From the NCBI GenBank assembly GCA_900549995.1, contig URQQ01000019.1:1-64000 (forward strand): a stretch of DNA of 64,000 bases, written 5' to 3'. The position numbers were made by a program, and so were the translations under genes. Source of the stretch: an uncultured Lachnospiraceae bacterium (GTDB taxonomy: Bacteria > Bacillota > Clostridia > Lachnospirales > Lachnospiraceae). The notes under the pieces are model-generated. The model saw only the letters and a program-made list of their open reading frames with translations, was not told where the DNA came from and did not search any database. Positions 34,256 through 43,131 of this stretch are shown here, piece by piece (position 1 is the first letter of the stretch; each line of letters starts with the position of its first letter).

Positions 34256-35140
34256 TTACTTTTTCCAGTATTTCTCGATATATTCTCGAGCCTTATCTTC
34301 TGATATTGAAAACATCTGTTCAATGCGGGTACAAGTGTCTTCTTTTTCAATCCCAAAATCCTGACATGTTTCTATTAACGCCATAATTCCCTGTTCTAAG
34401 CCAGCCTTAATGCCTTCGTCCCATCCGGCCTGTTTGCTCATCCGCATAAAATAATTATGGTCACGGATCGCTTTTTCCCGTGCCTCGTATTCTAATCTTT
34501 TTTCTTCATCTGCACTTATTTCTTCCAGATTTTTATATGCTTTTTGTATATATGGATTTTTCATCGATGCCATCTCTAATTCCTCCTTTGTCTCAGCGTT
34601 GATAAAGTTCATCCAGTCCAACAGCTCTGTCTCAGGATAGTCGTGCTTTGCGAGTTTAGGCAATTCTAAAGTGTGAATTTCGAATTTATCACTGTATATC
34701 TGATGCCGGTCGTCCTCCCAAAGATGAAATCTGGAGTAACATTCTTCGGAATCAAATATTTCAAAGTCAAGAATCCCGATATGGATGCATTTATCTAACA
34801 CCGCATAATCGTCACCCTCAGCAATCTGTTCAATAAACATTTTGCTTAAGTAAAACATCGTGCGCTCTGCCCAGTATGCAGAAGGCGAAATCTGAATTTC
34901 AATGTCAATCTGAGTTTTGTTATCCAGCAAAACCCGGACATCAAGAACCCCCAGTTTCTCATCCTTTGTCTTTTTCCGCAGATGTGTGGGCAATAACTTT
35001 GTCTCGATAATATTCTCAAATGGTATCCCCGTAACTGCCGAAATAAAAGCCTTGCGGACAGTAGCGTCTGCCATCAGCTCCTTGAAGCAGAAATCAACTT
35101 TTGGTTTCATTAAAAAGTTTTGCTGCTGACTGTTTCTCAT
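34256..35140 (-). CDS. PD-(D/E)XK nuclease family transposase-like protein (Rpn type)
   Basis: This 294-residue protein matches the PD-(D/E)XK transposase-like family common in Firmicutes. It has the LMKPKVDFCFKELMAD opening, then LGVLDVRVLLDNKTQIDIEIQI, whose D...E-x-Q is the nuclease core. A helical C-terminus follows (EAREKAIRDHNYFMRMSKQAGWDEG). Relatives (Rpn) stimulate recombination in E. coli, but most are uncharacterised. The ATG at 35140 follows AAGGAGGAG; the frame runs on to 35233 without a site. No clear terminal inverted repeats or target duplication were found. Confidence 0.82.
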   Translation of the reverse strand: MRNSQQQNFLMKPKVDFCFKELMADATVRKAFISAVTGIPFENIIETKLLPTHLRKKTKDEKLGVLDVRVLLDNKTQIDIEIQISPSAYWAERTMFYLSKMFIEQIAEGDDYAVLDKCIHIGILDFEIFDSEECYSRFHLWEDDRHQIYSDKFEIHTLELPKLAKHDYPETELLDWMNFINAETKEELEMASMKNPYIQKAYKNLEEISADEEKRLEYEAREKAIRDHNYFMRMSKQAGWDEGIKAGLEQGIMALIETCQDFGIEKEDTCTRIEQMFSISEDKAREYIEKYWKK

Positions 35141-35454
35141 GTGTTCTCCTCCTTGGTATTTCCGGACAGAACGCATGATAATTAGAAGATGTGGATTTAT
35201 CTTTATTATATCCCGTGAAGAATGCCTTCTCAATCTAAAATGAACATTTTTTTACGTTCTGCCTGAAAAATATGTAGTTTTAATTTTAGGGTTATATGAT
35301 ACGGAACAGGAATCTTATGATGATTCATCGTATCGTTTCTGAAATGTCCGGCAGAATGCTGCGGGTATCAGATAAGTGTGAAAGGGAACCCTTTCAACGA
35401 TGTAATTATTATACTACCATTCGGCAGAATTCACAATACTGAGTCTCACAAATT
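35141..35454. other. intergenic region with one weak hairpin
   Basis: This AT-rich region carries ATGATACG (35296-35303) and CGTATCGT (35329-35336), which can pair around an inner GGAATC/GATTC stem. I see no gene, no strong promoter and no known RNA in it. Confidence 0.4.
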
Positions 35455-35500
35455 AAAAAGAGAAGGCAATCCCAAATTATAGTGATTGTCTTCTCTTTTT
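35455..35500. terminator. terminator of the MerR/TipA-like gene
   Basis: AAAAAGAGAAGGCAATC pairs with GATTGTCTTCTCTTTTT with one mismatch; T-runs on both strands make it potentially bidirectional. Confidence 0.8.
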
Positions 35501-35537
35501 AGTTCCACAGATATCATTGCTGCCTGCTAATATTTTT

Positions 35538-36404
35538 CTATTTAAAATAACACTGGTATGCCTCTCCCATGAATTTTGAAGCGCCATCCCCGTACATTTT
35601 ATCTACTGCCTTCATAAATTCCTGATCATGAAGGTACTTATCTATCATGATATCATAGTAGTTTTCTCCTATATTCATGTTGGGCGCGGCTTCTTTTCCA
35701 AGCTCTATGATTTCCTTTACAATTTGCTGTACCTCATCGGATTTTGGATCTTTCGTGACATCTTCCACAAGCTGTTCCATAAGTTGTTTATTTTTTTCAA
35801 CATACCCGTTTTCTTTTATCTGCTGCATTTTCTCCATATTTTCTGAGAAATGGCTTAGGTTTTCCTTTATCGCCTCCGTATATTTTTCTACACTTCCATA
35901 GTACTCAACCGCTGTCCTGGCAATAGCAGATTCATCTTCTTTGGCTTTCTCTATAAATTTATCAAATTCTTCCATGCTTCCATAGTACTTAACAATCTCC
36001 TCTGCATTCTCTTTCTTAAATTGTTCCAATACCTGAATATACTCACTTAAATCAAATTCTTTAAAGCTCATACACGATTCTCCTTTTTCTAATTTGTCAA
36101 GTAATTCCAACAGTTTATTCAGCCTGTCCCGTTTCACTCTCAGAAGTTCCTTCTGTTTTTTGAATGCTTCAATCCTGTCGAAATTGGGATTCTCCATGAT
36201 CACCTTGATATCTTTCAGCTGAAACTGAAGCTCCTTAAACAGTAAGATCTGCTGCAGCCTGCCCAGTGCCTCATCATCATACAGGCGGTATCCTGCATCT
36301 GTAACCTTTGTCGGCTTAAATACCCCGATTTCATCATAATATTGTAACGTCCTGACGCTGATACCTGTCAGCGTGGCAACCTCTTTTATCGTTCTCATAC
36401 GCAT
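35538..36404 (-). CDS. MerR family regulator with TipA-like C-terminal domain
   Basis: This 288-residue protein has a MerR winged helix (1-70, IKEVATLTGISVRTLQYYDEIG), a coiled-coil dimerisation helix (about 75-115), and a helical C-terminal half resembling the TipAS drug-recognition domain, ending EFMKAVDKMYGDGASKFMGEA. TipAL-type regulators bind antibiotics and activate their own promoter. Its promoter has the 19-bp spacer and dyad expected for MerR activation, supporting autoactivation. No second target gene is evident; the divergent TetR gene has its own promoter. Confidence 0.9.
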   Translation of the reverse strand: MRMRTIKEVATLTGISVRTLQYYDEIGVFKPTKVTDAGYRLYDDEALGRLQQILLFKELQFQLKDIKVIMENPNFDRIEAFKKQKELLRVKRDRLNKLLELLDKLEKGESCMSFKEFDLSEYIQVLEQFKKENAEEIVKYYGSMEEFDKFIEKAKEDESAIARTAVEYYGSVEKYTEAIKENLSHFSENMEKMQQIKENGYVEKNKQLMEQLVEDVTKDPKSDEVQQIVKEIIELGKEAAPNMNIGENYYDIMIDKYLHDQEFMKAVDKMYGDGASKFMGEAYQCYFK

Positions 36405-36435
36405 CAGCTCCTGTCTGCTTTCTTTCCTTAAACTT

Positions 36436-36466
36436 ATATTACATTATCACGCAGCGTGAGAGTCAA
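36436..36466 (-). promoter_or_regulatory. MerR-type promoter with 19-bp spacer
   Basis: TTGACT and TAATAT on the minus strand are separated by 19 bases, with the dyad TCACGCtGCGTGA in the spacer. This is the standard layout of promoters that MerR proteins activate by untwisting DNA. Confidence 0.85.
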
Positions 36467-36510
36467 CCATTTTCTGTGGAAGCTCCAAAATATATCTCAC
36501 ATAGTTTCAC

Positions 36511-36539
36511 TTGACAATTATGTAATAGCAACCTATACT
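36511..36539 (+). promoter_or_regulatory. promoter of the TetR-hydrolase operon
   Basis: TTGACA and TATACT are 17 bases apart, about 76 bases before the TetR start codon. Confidence 0.8.
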
Positions 36540-36548
36540 GTATTTAAG

Positions 36549-36596
36549 ATGACCACATGGTCATTCATTTTAGACCAAACGGTGACCATATGGTCA
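36549..36596. promoter_or_regulatory. paired TetR operators
   Basis: ATGACCACATGGTCAT (36549-36564) and TGACCATATGGTCA (36583-36596, perfect palindrome) share TGACCA/TGGTCA arms. They lie directly downstream of the -10 box and upstream of the TetR gene, so they fit autorepression. Confidence 0.8.
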
Positions 36597-36614
36597 TCAC
36601 AGAAAGGTAACTCT

Positions 36615-37235
36615 ATGCCAACGAATTTATTTTTATCTTTGAGCGACGAAAAACGAAACAAAATAATTGAGGCCAGTATCGCAGAATTTGCAAGATACGG
36701 CTACTATAACAGTTCTACCAACCGAATTATCAAAGCTTCCGGCATAAGCAAAGGAAGCCTGTTTAAATATTTTCCAAGCAAAGAAGATTTATTCTTTTAT
36801 ATTCTGGATATGATTACTTCAGAACTTATGTTGAATTTGAGACAAAGACAAAACACGCTTCCGCCAGAATTATTTGACAGAGTCATTCAATACTCCAAAG
36901 CAGAATTCACATGGTATATTCAGAATCCCCAAAAGTATCAGATCATCTTAGATTCCTTCACGAAAAGTGATACTGAAATTTATTATAAAACCGAATCAAG
37001 ATATCATACCCTGATGGACGATTTGTACAGTGAGGCTCTGGAAGGCATTGATGTGACTCAGCTCAGATGGGAAAAACAAAAAACTGCTGATATTCTGAAA
37101 TGGCTGCTGAAAGGATTTACTACAGATTTTATTGCCGGAATGCACCAGGAAACTGATCTGAACAGTATCAAACACGAGTATGTCAGACGCCTGTCTGAAT
37201 ATATGGAGATTTTAAAAACGGGAATCTTAAAATAA
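36615..37235 (+). CDS. TetR/AcrR family transcriptional regulator
   Basis: This 206-residue repressor has a TetR HTH (about 10-56, IIEASIAEFARYGYYNSSTNRIIKASGISKGSLFKYF is the domain region) and a helical ligand domain. The ATG at 36615 follows AGAAAGG; the longer frame from 36456 runs through the promoter and operators and is not real. It is 49 bases upstream of an alpha/beta hydrolase, with which it likely forms an operon. Confidence 0.9.
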   Translation: MPTNLFLSLSDEKRNKIIEASIAEFARYGYYNSSTNRIIKASGISKGSLFKYFPSKEDLFFYILDMITSELMLNLRQRQNTLPPELFDRVIQYSKAEFTWYIQNPQKYQIILDSFTKSDTEIYYKTESRYHTLMDDLYSEALEGIDVTQLRWEKQKTADILKWLLKGFTTDFIAGMHQETDLNSIKHEYVRRLSEYMEILKTGILK

Positions 37236-37284
37236 TAGCAAAAGAGTTTAAAGATCTGGTTTTAGATTTTCTCGGGAGGTAATT

Positions 37285-38199
37285 ATGTATATCAACGAAC
37301 AGAAAAAAATCAGCATAAACGGACAGCTTCAGTATCTGTCCATACGTGCGGAATCTGCAGATTTGCCATTATTACTCTATCTCCACGGCGGCCCGGGGGA
37401 TACGGCACTTCCATTGGTGCTGAAATATAACCGGGACTTGGAGAAATATTTTACAGTTGTCATCTGGGAACAGCGGGGAGCCGGGAAATCATATTACGAC
37501 TTTAACAGCAGCGAGATTACAATGCATATGTTCCTGGACGATATCTACGCTTTATCAAAATTACTGACGAAAAGATTCCAACAGGAAAAACTTTATCTTA
37601 TCGGACATTCCTGGGGATCAGTCTTAGGATTCATGTTTATCACAAAACATCCGGAGATGGTATCCACATATATTGGCTGCGGCCAGGTCGTAAATATGAA
37701 AAAATCCTGCCGTGCAGCTTACGATTATGCTCTTTCAAATGCTGATCATAAGGCCAGAGAACGCCTGCTCAACATAGACTGTTCTTATACCGGAAATAAT
37801 TGGATGAAAGACCTTCTTTACGTCACGAAACAGGTGGTAAAGCACAAAGGCTCACTTTACGGCAGCACCAGTTATAATGATCTTGTGAAACCATTTTTAT
37901 GTTCGAAATATTATTCTGTCCTGGACCTTTACAGACGTCAGAAAGGAAGTCTTCAGTCACTCAGGCATTTGTGGCCGGAACTCATGCAGACAGACTTTAC
38001 ATCACATGTAAATTTTAGTGTTCCTGTTATATTTATTGAGGGACGGCACGATAAGCATGTATCCTCAGACTTGGTGAAAGATTATTTTGATACGATAGAG
38101 ACTGAAAAGCAGTTTTTCTGGTTTGAAAAATCTTGTCACTTTCCACAGTGGAGTGAGCATGAGCGGTTCAATCATCTTATGATACAGCTGCTCCGATAG
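37285..38199 (+). CDS. alpha/beta hydrolase, proline-iminopeptidase-like
   Basis: This 304-residue soluble hydrolase has the oxyanion segment LYLHGGPGD (about 32-40), WEQRGAGKS, the nucleophile elbow GHSWGS (Ser about 111), an acid in EGRHDKH and the histidine in SCHFPQWSE. HGGPG and WEQRG are typical of proline iminopeptidases (S33), but other ester or amide substrates are possible. The start follows GGGAGG. Regulation by the adjacent TetR suggests a detoxification role (inference). The 3' end overlaps the convergent carbonic anhydrase gene by 23 bases. Confidence 0.85.
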   Translation: MYINEQKKISINGQLQYLSIRAESADLPLLLYLHGGPGDTALPLVLKYNRDLEKYFTVVIWEQRGAGKSYYDFNSSEITMHMFLDDIYALSKLLTKRFQQEKLYLIGHSWGSVLGFMFITKHPEMVSTYIGCGQVVNMKKSCRAAYDYALSNADHKARERLLNIDCSYTGNNWMKDLLYVTKQVVKHKGSLYGSTSYNDLVKPFLCSKYYSVLDLYRRQKGSLQSLRHLWPELMQTDFTSHVNFSVPVIFIEGRHDKHVSSDLVKDYFDTIETEKQFFWFEKSCHFPQWSEHERFNHLMIQLLR

Positions 38200-38794
38200 C
38201 TGAATCCACGCCATCTGATTCATTTATCTTCATAAGCTCACCTGTGCGGGTATCCATTACAAAGCCAAAGATACCGACATCCTCCGGAATAAGCGGATGG
38301 TTTCTTAATAATAAAACGGAATCCCCCACCGCTTTCTCCGCTGAAGATATTCCGCAAAGCCATTCACTTGGCGCAATTCCCCTGCTTCCGGTTTTCTTTA
38401 TATCTTCTTTTTTAATTTTACGCATCAGCATTTTTTCTACCATCAGGGCACTGTCCATCTTCTCTGCCCCGCAGTCCGTATGCCCGATTACAATAATCTG
38501 GTTCACTCCCAATTCATATATCGCTGTCAGCAGACTTTTTATTTCACTCCCATAGGGATCGCTTATAACTCCTCCTGCATTTCTAATCATCTTGGCATCT
38601 CCGTTTTTAAGTCCCAATGCCGCAGGCAAAAGCTCTGTCAGCCTGGTATCCATACAGGTCAAAACTGCCAGTTTTCTTTTGGGAAACTTTCCTGTCTGAT
38701 AGCTTTCATACTTTTTCTCCTGCACAAATCTTCGGTTGTACTTTAAGATTTCATCCATCGTTTTCAACCCTGTATCTTTCTTCACCAGGCCCAT
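38177..38794 (-). CDS. beta-type carbonic anhydrase
   Basis: This 205-residue zinc enzyme interconverts CO2 and bicarbonate. Zinc ligands and catalytic dyad are in CMDTRL (Cys, Asp, Arg) and HTDCG (His, Cys), with RNAGG between. The ATG at 38794 follows AAAGGAGGAAG; the longer frame would run into the upstream YczE-like gene. The first 44 bases overlap that gene's 3' end, so translation is probably coupled. It is the last gene of the nucleoside operon, with no obvious metabolic link. Confidence 0.88.
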   Translation of the reverse strand: MGLVKKDTGLKTMDEILKYNRRFVQEKKYESYQTGKFPKRKLAVLTCMDTRLTELLPAALGLKNGDAKMIRNAGGVISDPYGSEIKSLLTAIYELGVNQIIVIGHTDCGAEKMDSALMVEKMLMRKIKKEDIKKTGSRGIAPSEWLCGISSAEKAVGDSVLLLRNHPLIPEDVGIFGFVMDTRTGELMKINESDGVDSAIGAAVS

Positions 38795-39410
38795 TTTTCT
38801 TCCTCCTTTGAATCCCAGAAACTCCCTGCTGCCATGCACTGAATACCTGGCTGTATATCTGCCCCATGGCGCATACACACAGAACTGTACCAATGCCTAC
38901 AGCACCACCCATCAGAAATCCAATCACTGTACTGCACAGATCCACCATAATTTTAGCATTCCTCATGGTAATCCCCGTCCTGTCCTTCAGTACCTCCAAC
39001 AGGATGTCTGCACAATTTGGCCCGAGATTTTGAAACACAACAGTTGCAAATCCTGCCCCCGCCAGAAACATACCCAAAAAAAATATCAGAAAACTAATCA
39101 CAGAATACGGTTCCAACTCCAAAGCAGAAAATATCCGTATGAACATATTCAGAGACACAGCAAAACTCAGCATTGACAGAAATGTCCCCCACTTCAGATA
39201 TTTGCGGTTTAGTAAAGTACATACTGTCAGAATGAGAATATTGACCGCAAAAGATGCGGTCCCCATCTCCAGACTGAATATCTTATGTACACCATCGTAA
39301 AGGGCACTGACGGGGTCCACACCAATCCCCGCCTTCGTGCATAATGCTACCCCTGATCCAGCAAAGAGATTTCCCAATAACAGCCAGACTGTCCTTATAC
39401 TTTTACTCAT
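38751..39410 (-). CDS. YczE/YitT-like integral membrane protein
   Basis: This 219-residue protein with five or six membrane segments matches the YczE family. It opens LLLGNLFAGSGVALCTKAGIGVDPVSALYDG, and NLGPNCADILLEVL is repeated family sequence. Function is unknown; the nucleoside operon context might suggest transport of a nucleobase, but there is no direct evidence. It overlaps deoD by 8 bases upstream and the carbonic anhydrase gene downstream. Confidence 0.82.
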   Translation of the reverse strand: MSKSIRTVWLLLGNLFAGSGVALCTKAGIGVDPVSALYDGVHKIFSLEMGTASFAVNILILTVCTLLNRKYLKWGTFLSMLSFAVSLNMFIRIFSALELEPYSVISFLIFFLGMFLAGAGFATVVFQNLGPNCADILLEVLKDRTGITMRNAKIMVDLCSTVIGFLMGGAVGIGTVLCVCAMGQIYSQVFSAWQQGVSGIQRRKKNGPGEERYRVENDG

Positions 39411-40119
39411 CTGCCTTCTCCGCGGTTTGAAGTGCCGCTTGAAGCATTACAGTAAAGCTGGTTCTCCTCTCATCAGCCCCCATGGCTTCGCCCTGCAGAG
39501 GCAGATCTGATATCGTAAGCATCGTAAGCGCCTTTTTTCCCAATCTTGCCGCATTACAGTAGAGCGCAAGAGACTCCATCTCAACACACAGTACGTTCAT
39601 TTTTTTCCACCTGGCAACAGCATCTTTTTCATCTGTATAAAATAAATCAGAAGTCAGCACCACACCCGTCTGATGAGAAACTCCCCTTTCTTCCATGACC
39701 CCGGATGCCAGTTTCATCAAGTCAAAATCTGCCACCGGTGTGTATGTCCCTGGAAGATTGTACTGGGATACATAGGCAGAATCTGTACACAGCCCCATCG
39801 CAATGACCACATCCCCCATCGAAAGACTCTCAGAGATAGCCCCTGCAGAACCAACCCTTATAATCGTCTCCACATCATAGTCCCTGTACAGCTCCATAGA
39901 ATAGATCCCCATGCTTGGAACTCCCATTCCGCTTGACTGCACCGAGATACGTTTTCCTTTATATGTTCCTGTAAATCCGAGCATATTCCTGACCGTATTG
40001 TAACAGATGACATCCTCCAGATATGTCTCGGCAATCAGCTTCGCCCTGAGAGGATCTCCTGGCATCAGAACAACCTTTGCGATATCACCTTTCTGCGCTT
40101 CATTATGCGGTGTAGACAT
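39403..40119 (-). CDS. deoD: purine nucleoside phosphorylase, DeoD type
   Basis: This 238-residue hexameric-type phosphorylase splits inosine, adenosine or guanosine with phosphate into base and ribose 1-phosphate. Motifs: VVLMPGDPLRAK (phosphate binding), MGVPSMGIYS, IRVGSAGAI and the late CVEMESLALY and LTISDLPL segment, whose Asp is the general acid. The ATG at 40119 gives the usual DeoD length and has GGAGG 8 bases upstream; earlier in-frame ATGs do not. It follows deoB by 17 bases. Confidence 0.93.
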   Translation of the reverse strand: MSTPHNEAQKGDIAKVVLMPGDPLRAKLIAETYLEDVICYNTVRNMLGFTGTYKGKRISVQSSGMGVPSMGIYSMELYRDYDVETIIRVGSAGAISESLSMGDVVIAMGLCTDSAYVSQYNLPGTYTPVADFDLMKLASGVMEERGVSHQTGVVLTSDLFYTDEKDAVARWKKMNVLCVEMESLALYCNAARLGKKALTMLTISDLPLQGEAMGADERRTSFTVMLQAALQTAEKADE

Positions 40120-40136
40120 TTTCATTCCCTCCATCT

Positions 40137-41267
40137 CTATTTGATTCCCAGCCATTCCTCTGTCATCTCTGCAATCCAGGAAAAGCTTTCTTTCTCTCCA
40201 ATGTTGTTTCCGTCCTCCATGGACTTACTGTACATCAGAATCGGTATGTACTCTCTTGTATGATCCGTCCCTTTATATCCCGGATCACAGCCATGATCCG
40301 CGGTGATAATCAAGAGATCATCTTCCTTCATCGCTTCTATGATTTCCGGTACTCTTGCATCGAAATAACGCAATGCCCGGGCATACCCTTCGATATCTCT
40401 TCGGTGGCCATACAGCATATCAAAGTCCACCAGATTCGTAAAAATCAATCCGGATGTTACTTCTTTCAGCATCCGCAGAGTCTGATCCACGCCTTCTTCA
40501 TTGCTGCCTGTATATACATGTCTGGTAATTCCGCTGCCTGCGAATATGTCGTAGATTTTCCCAACTGCAGCAACTTCCATCCCACTTTCTGATATTCGGT
40601 TTAACATCGTTTCTTTTGGTGGAGTCATGGAAAAATCATGACGGTTTTTTGTCCTTACAAAGCCTCCTTCTGCCGGAACAAAAGGACGTGCAATGACACG
40701 CGCCACACCATATTTTCCAGTCAGCTGTTCCCTTGCTATCCGGCAGAACCGATACAGCTCTTCCACAGGAACGACCTCTTCATTCGCCGCAACCTGAAAG
40801 ACACTGTCTGCAGATGTATAGACAATCAGGCTTTTCGTCTCTGTCTGTTCCTTTCCCAGCCGGCTGATAATTTCTGTTCCAGACGCCGGAACATTACCGA
40901 TCACCTTTTTCCCGGATGCCTTTTCGAATCTATCTATCACTTCCGGCGGAAATCCATCCGGGAACACAGGAAATGGTTCTTCCTTAATACATCCTGCGAT
41001 TTCCCAATGTCCTACAGTAGTATCTTTTCCTGCAGACTTCTCTCTCGCCTTTCCATAACTCCCGATGACTGCTTCTTCATCTCCGGCTCCATACCCCGGA
41101 AGAATCTTCCCAAGGCCAAGTCTGTCGAGGTTCGTCAAAGAAAATCCCTCAACCTTGGAACCAATACTTTTCAGAGTATTTGCACCCTCATCACCATACT
41201 GACGTGCATCAGGAAGTGCCCCCACTCCAAAGCTGTCAAGTACGATCAGGCAGACTCTTTTTCCCAT
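40137..41267 (-). CDS. deoB: phosphopentomutase
   Basis: This 376-residue Mn2+-dependent enzyme converts ribose 1-phosphate to ribose 5-phosphate. It has the alkaline-phosphatase-superfamily motifs VLDSFGVGALPDA, GKDTTVGHWEIAG and ITADHGCDP, and normal length. The start overlaps the end of the adenosine deaminase gene by 22 bases. It acts on the product of the DeoD phosphorylase encoded next. Confidence 0.95.
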   Translation of the reverse strand: MGKRVCLIVLDSFGVGALPDARQYGDEGANTLKSIGSKVEGFSLTNLDRLGLGKILPGYGAGDEEAVIGSYGKAREKSAGKDTTVGHWEIAGCIKEEPFPVFPDGFPPEVIDRFEKASGKKVIGNVPASGTEIISRLGKEQTETKSLIVYTSADSVFQVAANEEVVPVEELYRFCRIAREQLTGKYGVARVIARPFVPAEGGFVRTKNRHDFSMTPPKETMLNRISESGMEVAAVGKIYDIFAGSGITRHVYTGSNEEGVDQTLRMLKEVTSGLIFTNLVDFDMLYGHRRDIEGYARALRYFDARVPEIIEAMKEDDLLIITADHGCDPGYKGTDHTREYIPILMYSKSMEDGNNIGEKESFSWIAEMTEEWLGIK

Positions 41268-42256
41268 TGGCTGATCTCCTTTCTCACAATTTCTTTTACA
41301 CTGTTCCCGGCAAATGAAGTCTCTATGGCGTTCATCATCAATCTCCCGGCATCTTCGGCTGAAAGCCCAAAATGAGTATCCAGAAACTTTAGTTCCTTTA
41401 TCATTGTCGTATTCGTAACCGTACGGTTATCCGTGTTAACGGATATCTTTACTCCATTTTTCAGAAACTCCCGAAACGGATATTCCTCTGCCGATGCCAC
41501 TGCACCAGTCTGAAGATTGCTGCCTGGGCACAGTTCCACTCCAATCCCTTTTTTACAAAGAAGTTCCTGTAATTCGTAATTTCCTCTCATCGCAATTCCA
41601 TGGCCTATTCTTTTTGCACCATTTTCCATAGCAAGTTCTATATTTTGAACCCGTTTACATTCCCCCGCATGTACCGTCAAAGGAATATCCATCCTGCCAG
41701 CTTTTTTGAAGTACTCCAGAAACAACTCGTTTTGATACTCAGATTCGTCTCCTGCCAGATCCACTCCGCAGACACCTTTGCCAAGGTATCTTTTTCCAAG
41801 ATCCAGTGTCCTGAAATTATCTGCCGCAGAAAAATGCCGCATACCGCAGAGAATCAAAGATGCATAGATTCCTGTGTCTTCGCAGGCTTTCTGAAGCCCT
41901 TCTGCACATGCTTCGATGATTCTTTCTGCTGCGAATGCAGACGTTTCTGACAAAAGCGGAGCAAACCTTATCTCCATATACCTCACATTTTCCCTGGCAG
42001 CTTCAGCTGCAACCGCATAAGATGCCCTCAGAAATGATTCCTCTGTCCCAAGACAGCTTAAAGGCAGTTCAAATGCCTTTAAGTATTCTGTCAGGCTTTC
42101 GCAGTTATCTCCTGCCTCTGCAAGACTTCTGAACTCCTTCTCATCCCCTGGAACTGTGACGTGCCCCATCACGCACAGTTCTTTTAGAACCTGGAGCGGG
42201 ATGGAGCCATCCAGATGGCAGTGAAGTTCTACTTTCGGTAATCTGTAAAGCCACAT
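41246..42256 (-). CDS. add: adenosine deaminase
   Basis: This 336-residue zinc hydrolase converts adenosine to inosine. Zinc and catalytic motifs are KVELHCHLDGS (two His), HAGEC (His and Glu), GHGIAM and SVNTDNRTV (Asp). Length and motif order are those of Add rather than adenine deaminase. It lies between the SAM-hydrolase family genes, which can make adenosine, and deoB/deoD, which use its product. Confidence 0.93.
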   Translation of the reverse strand: MWLYRLPKVELHCHLDGSIPLQVLKELCVMGHVTVPGDEKEFRSLAEAGDNCESLTEYLKAFELPLSCLGTEESFLRASYAVAAEAARENVRYMEIRFAPLLSETSAFAAERIIEACAEGLQKACEDTGIYASLILCGMRHFSAADNFRTLDLGKRYLGKGVCGVDLAGDESEYQNELFLEYFKKAGRMDIPLTVHAGECKRVQNIELAMENGAKRIGHGIAMRGNYELQELLCKKGIGVELCPGSNLQTGAVASAEEYPFREFLKNGVKISVNTDNRTVTNTTMIKELKFLDTHFGLSAEDAGRLMMNAIETSFAGNSVKEIVRKEISQWEKESA

Positions 42257-42270
42257 CTCTTTTTCTCTCC

Positions 42271-43107
42271 TTACGCCTCACCGATTTCCACGGTATAATT
42301 TACCCCTGGCTCCATATCATATTTCTGCCGGAAATCCGCCTGGTTGCTTCCAATTGTTACAAACGAAGCAAGGTCATTAAATAATACATCCTCACCTTTA
42401 CCTACATAGCCAAAAGAACGCTCATATGGAATGAGTCCGTCAAATACCGTTTTCTCCCCATTTCCTATGATCACATGCAGCTTCTCTCCGATTGCAAATC
42501 CTGCCTTGGCAAATTCACTGTTTAACACAGAAAGTTCTGCACTTCCAAAAGGATCATAACTTTGAATTACCGCTTTTACCTGTTTTTCTTTCACTTCTGC
42601 TGTCTGGACTTTGTGCAGTACAATTTCATCTGTCGGATATTCTTCTCCCACTTCTTCAAATGTAATCTTTCCGGACGCCAGTTTTGCTGCACAGTAGGCA
42701 AATAAATCTCTTCCATGGAATGTATGAACTTCTTTTGTCTTCTGATAGCGGTTTCTCTCTTCATCGATTTCCCGGATTGCCTCCACTCCGATCATCGTAT
42801 GAAGATAAGTAAGTGTCCCATTGTCCGGGGTCACTACATAACTTCCATTTTTCAATTTTGCGACAGATGCCCGGCGGCTCGTTCCTACTCCCGGATCTAC
42901 GACGGATACGAACACAGTTCCGACCGGCCAGTAAGGTACTGTATATTGAAGACAGTAAGATGCTGCCTCAATATCAAATGCCGGAAGTAAATGTGTAATA
43001 TCACAGGTAATCAGTTCACTGTCCACAAGCTTGCACATTCCATGCATACAGGCTACCAGTCCTGAGTTCACTCCAAAATCTGACTGCATTACAACGGTTG
43101 GTTTCAT
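42271..43107 (-). CDS. SAM hydrolase family protein (S-adenosyl-L-methionine hydroxide adenosyltransferase), copy 2
   Basis: This 278-residue protein belongs to the SAM hydroxide adenosyltransferase / fluorinase superfamily (formerly DUF62), which splits SAM with water into adenosine and methionine. The conserved VDPGVGTSRR (Asp and Arg) and FHGRDLFAY (His) are present, as is VTPDNGTLT. The N-terminal SDFGVNSG replaces the usual TDFGxxD. It is a paralogue of the gene 24 bases upstream. The start follows AAAGGAGG. Confidence 0.88.
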   Translation of the reverse strand: MKPTVVMQSDFGVNSGLVACMHGMCKLVDSELITCDITHLLPAFDIEAASYCLQYTVPYWPVGTVFVSVVDPGVGTSRRASVAKLKNGSYVVTPDNGTLTYLHTMIGVEAIREIDEERNRYQKTKEVHTFHGRDLFAYCAAKLASGKITFEEVGEEYPTDEIVLHKVQTAEVKEKQVKAVIQSYDPFGSAELSVLNSEFAKAGFAIGEKLHVIIGNGEKTVFDGLIPYERSFGYVGKGEDVLFNDLASFVTIGSNQADFRQKYDMEPGVNYTVEIGEA

Positions 43108-43131
43108 AATCTATTTCCTCCTTTTATATGT

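Noticed and set aside
34106..35336. Terminal inverted repeats of a transposon around the PD-(D/E)XK gene
   Set aside because: A segment near 34110 resembles the reverse complement of 35319-35336, but the left copy is part of the Mn2+ riboswitch. The match has gaps, and no target duplication is seen.
36456..36614. N-terminal extension of the TetR regulator
   Set aside because: The frame passes through the promoter and both operators. The ATG at 36615 has the ribosome site and yields a normal TetR N-terminus.
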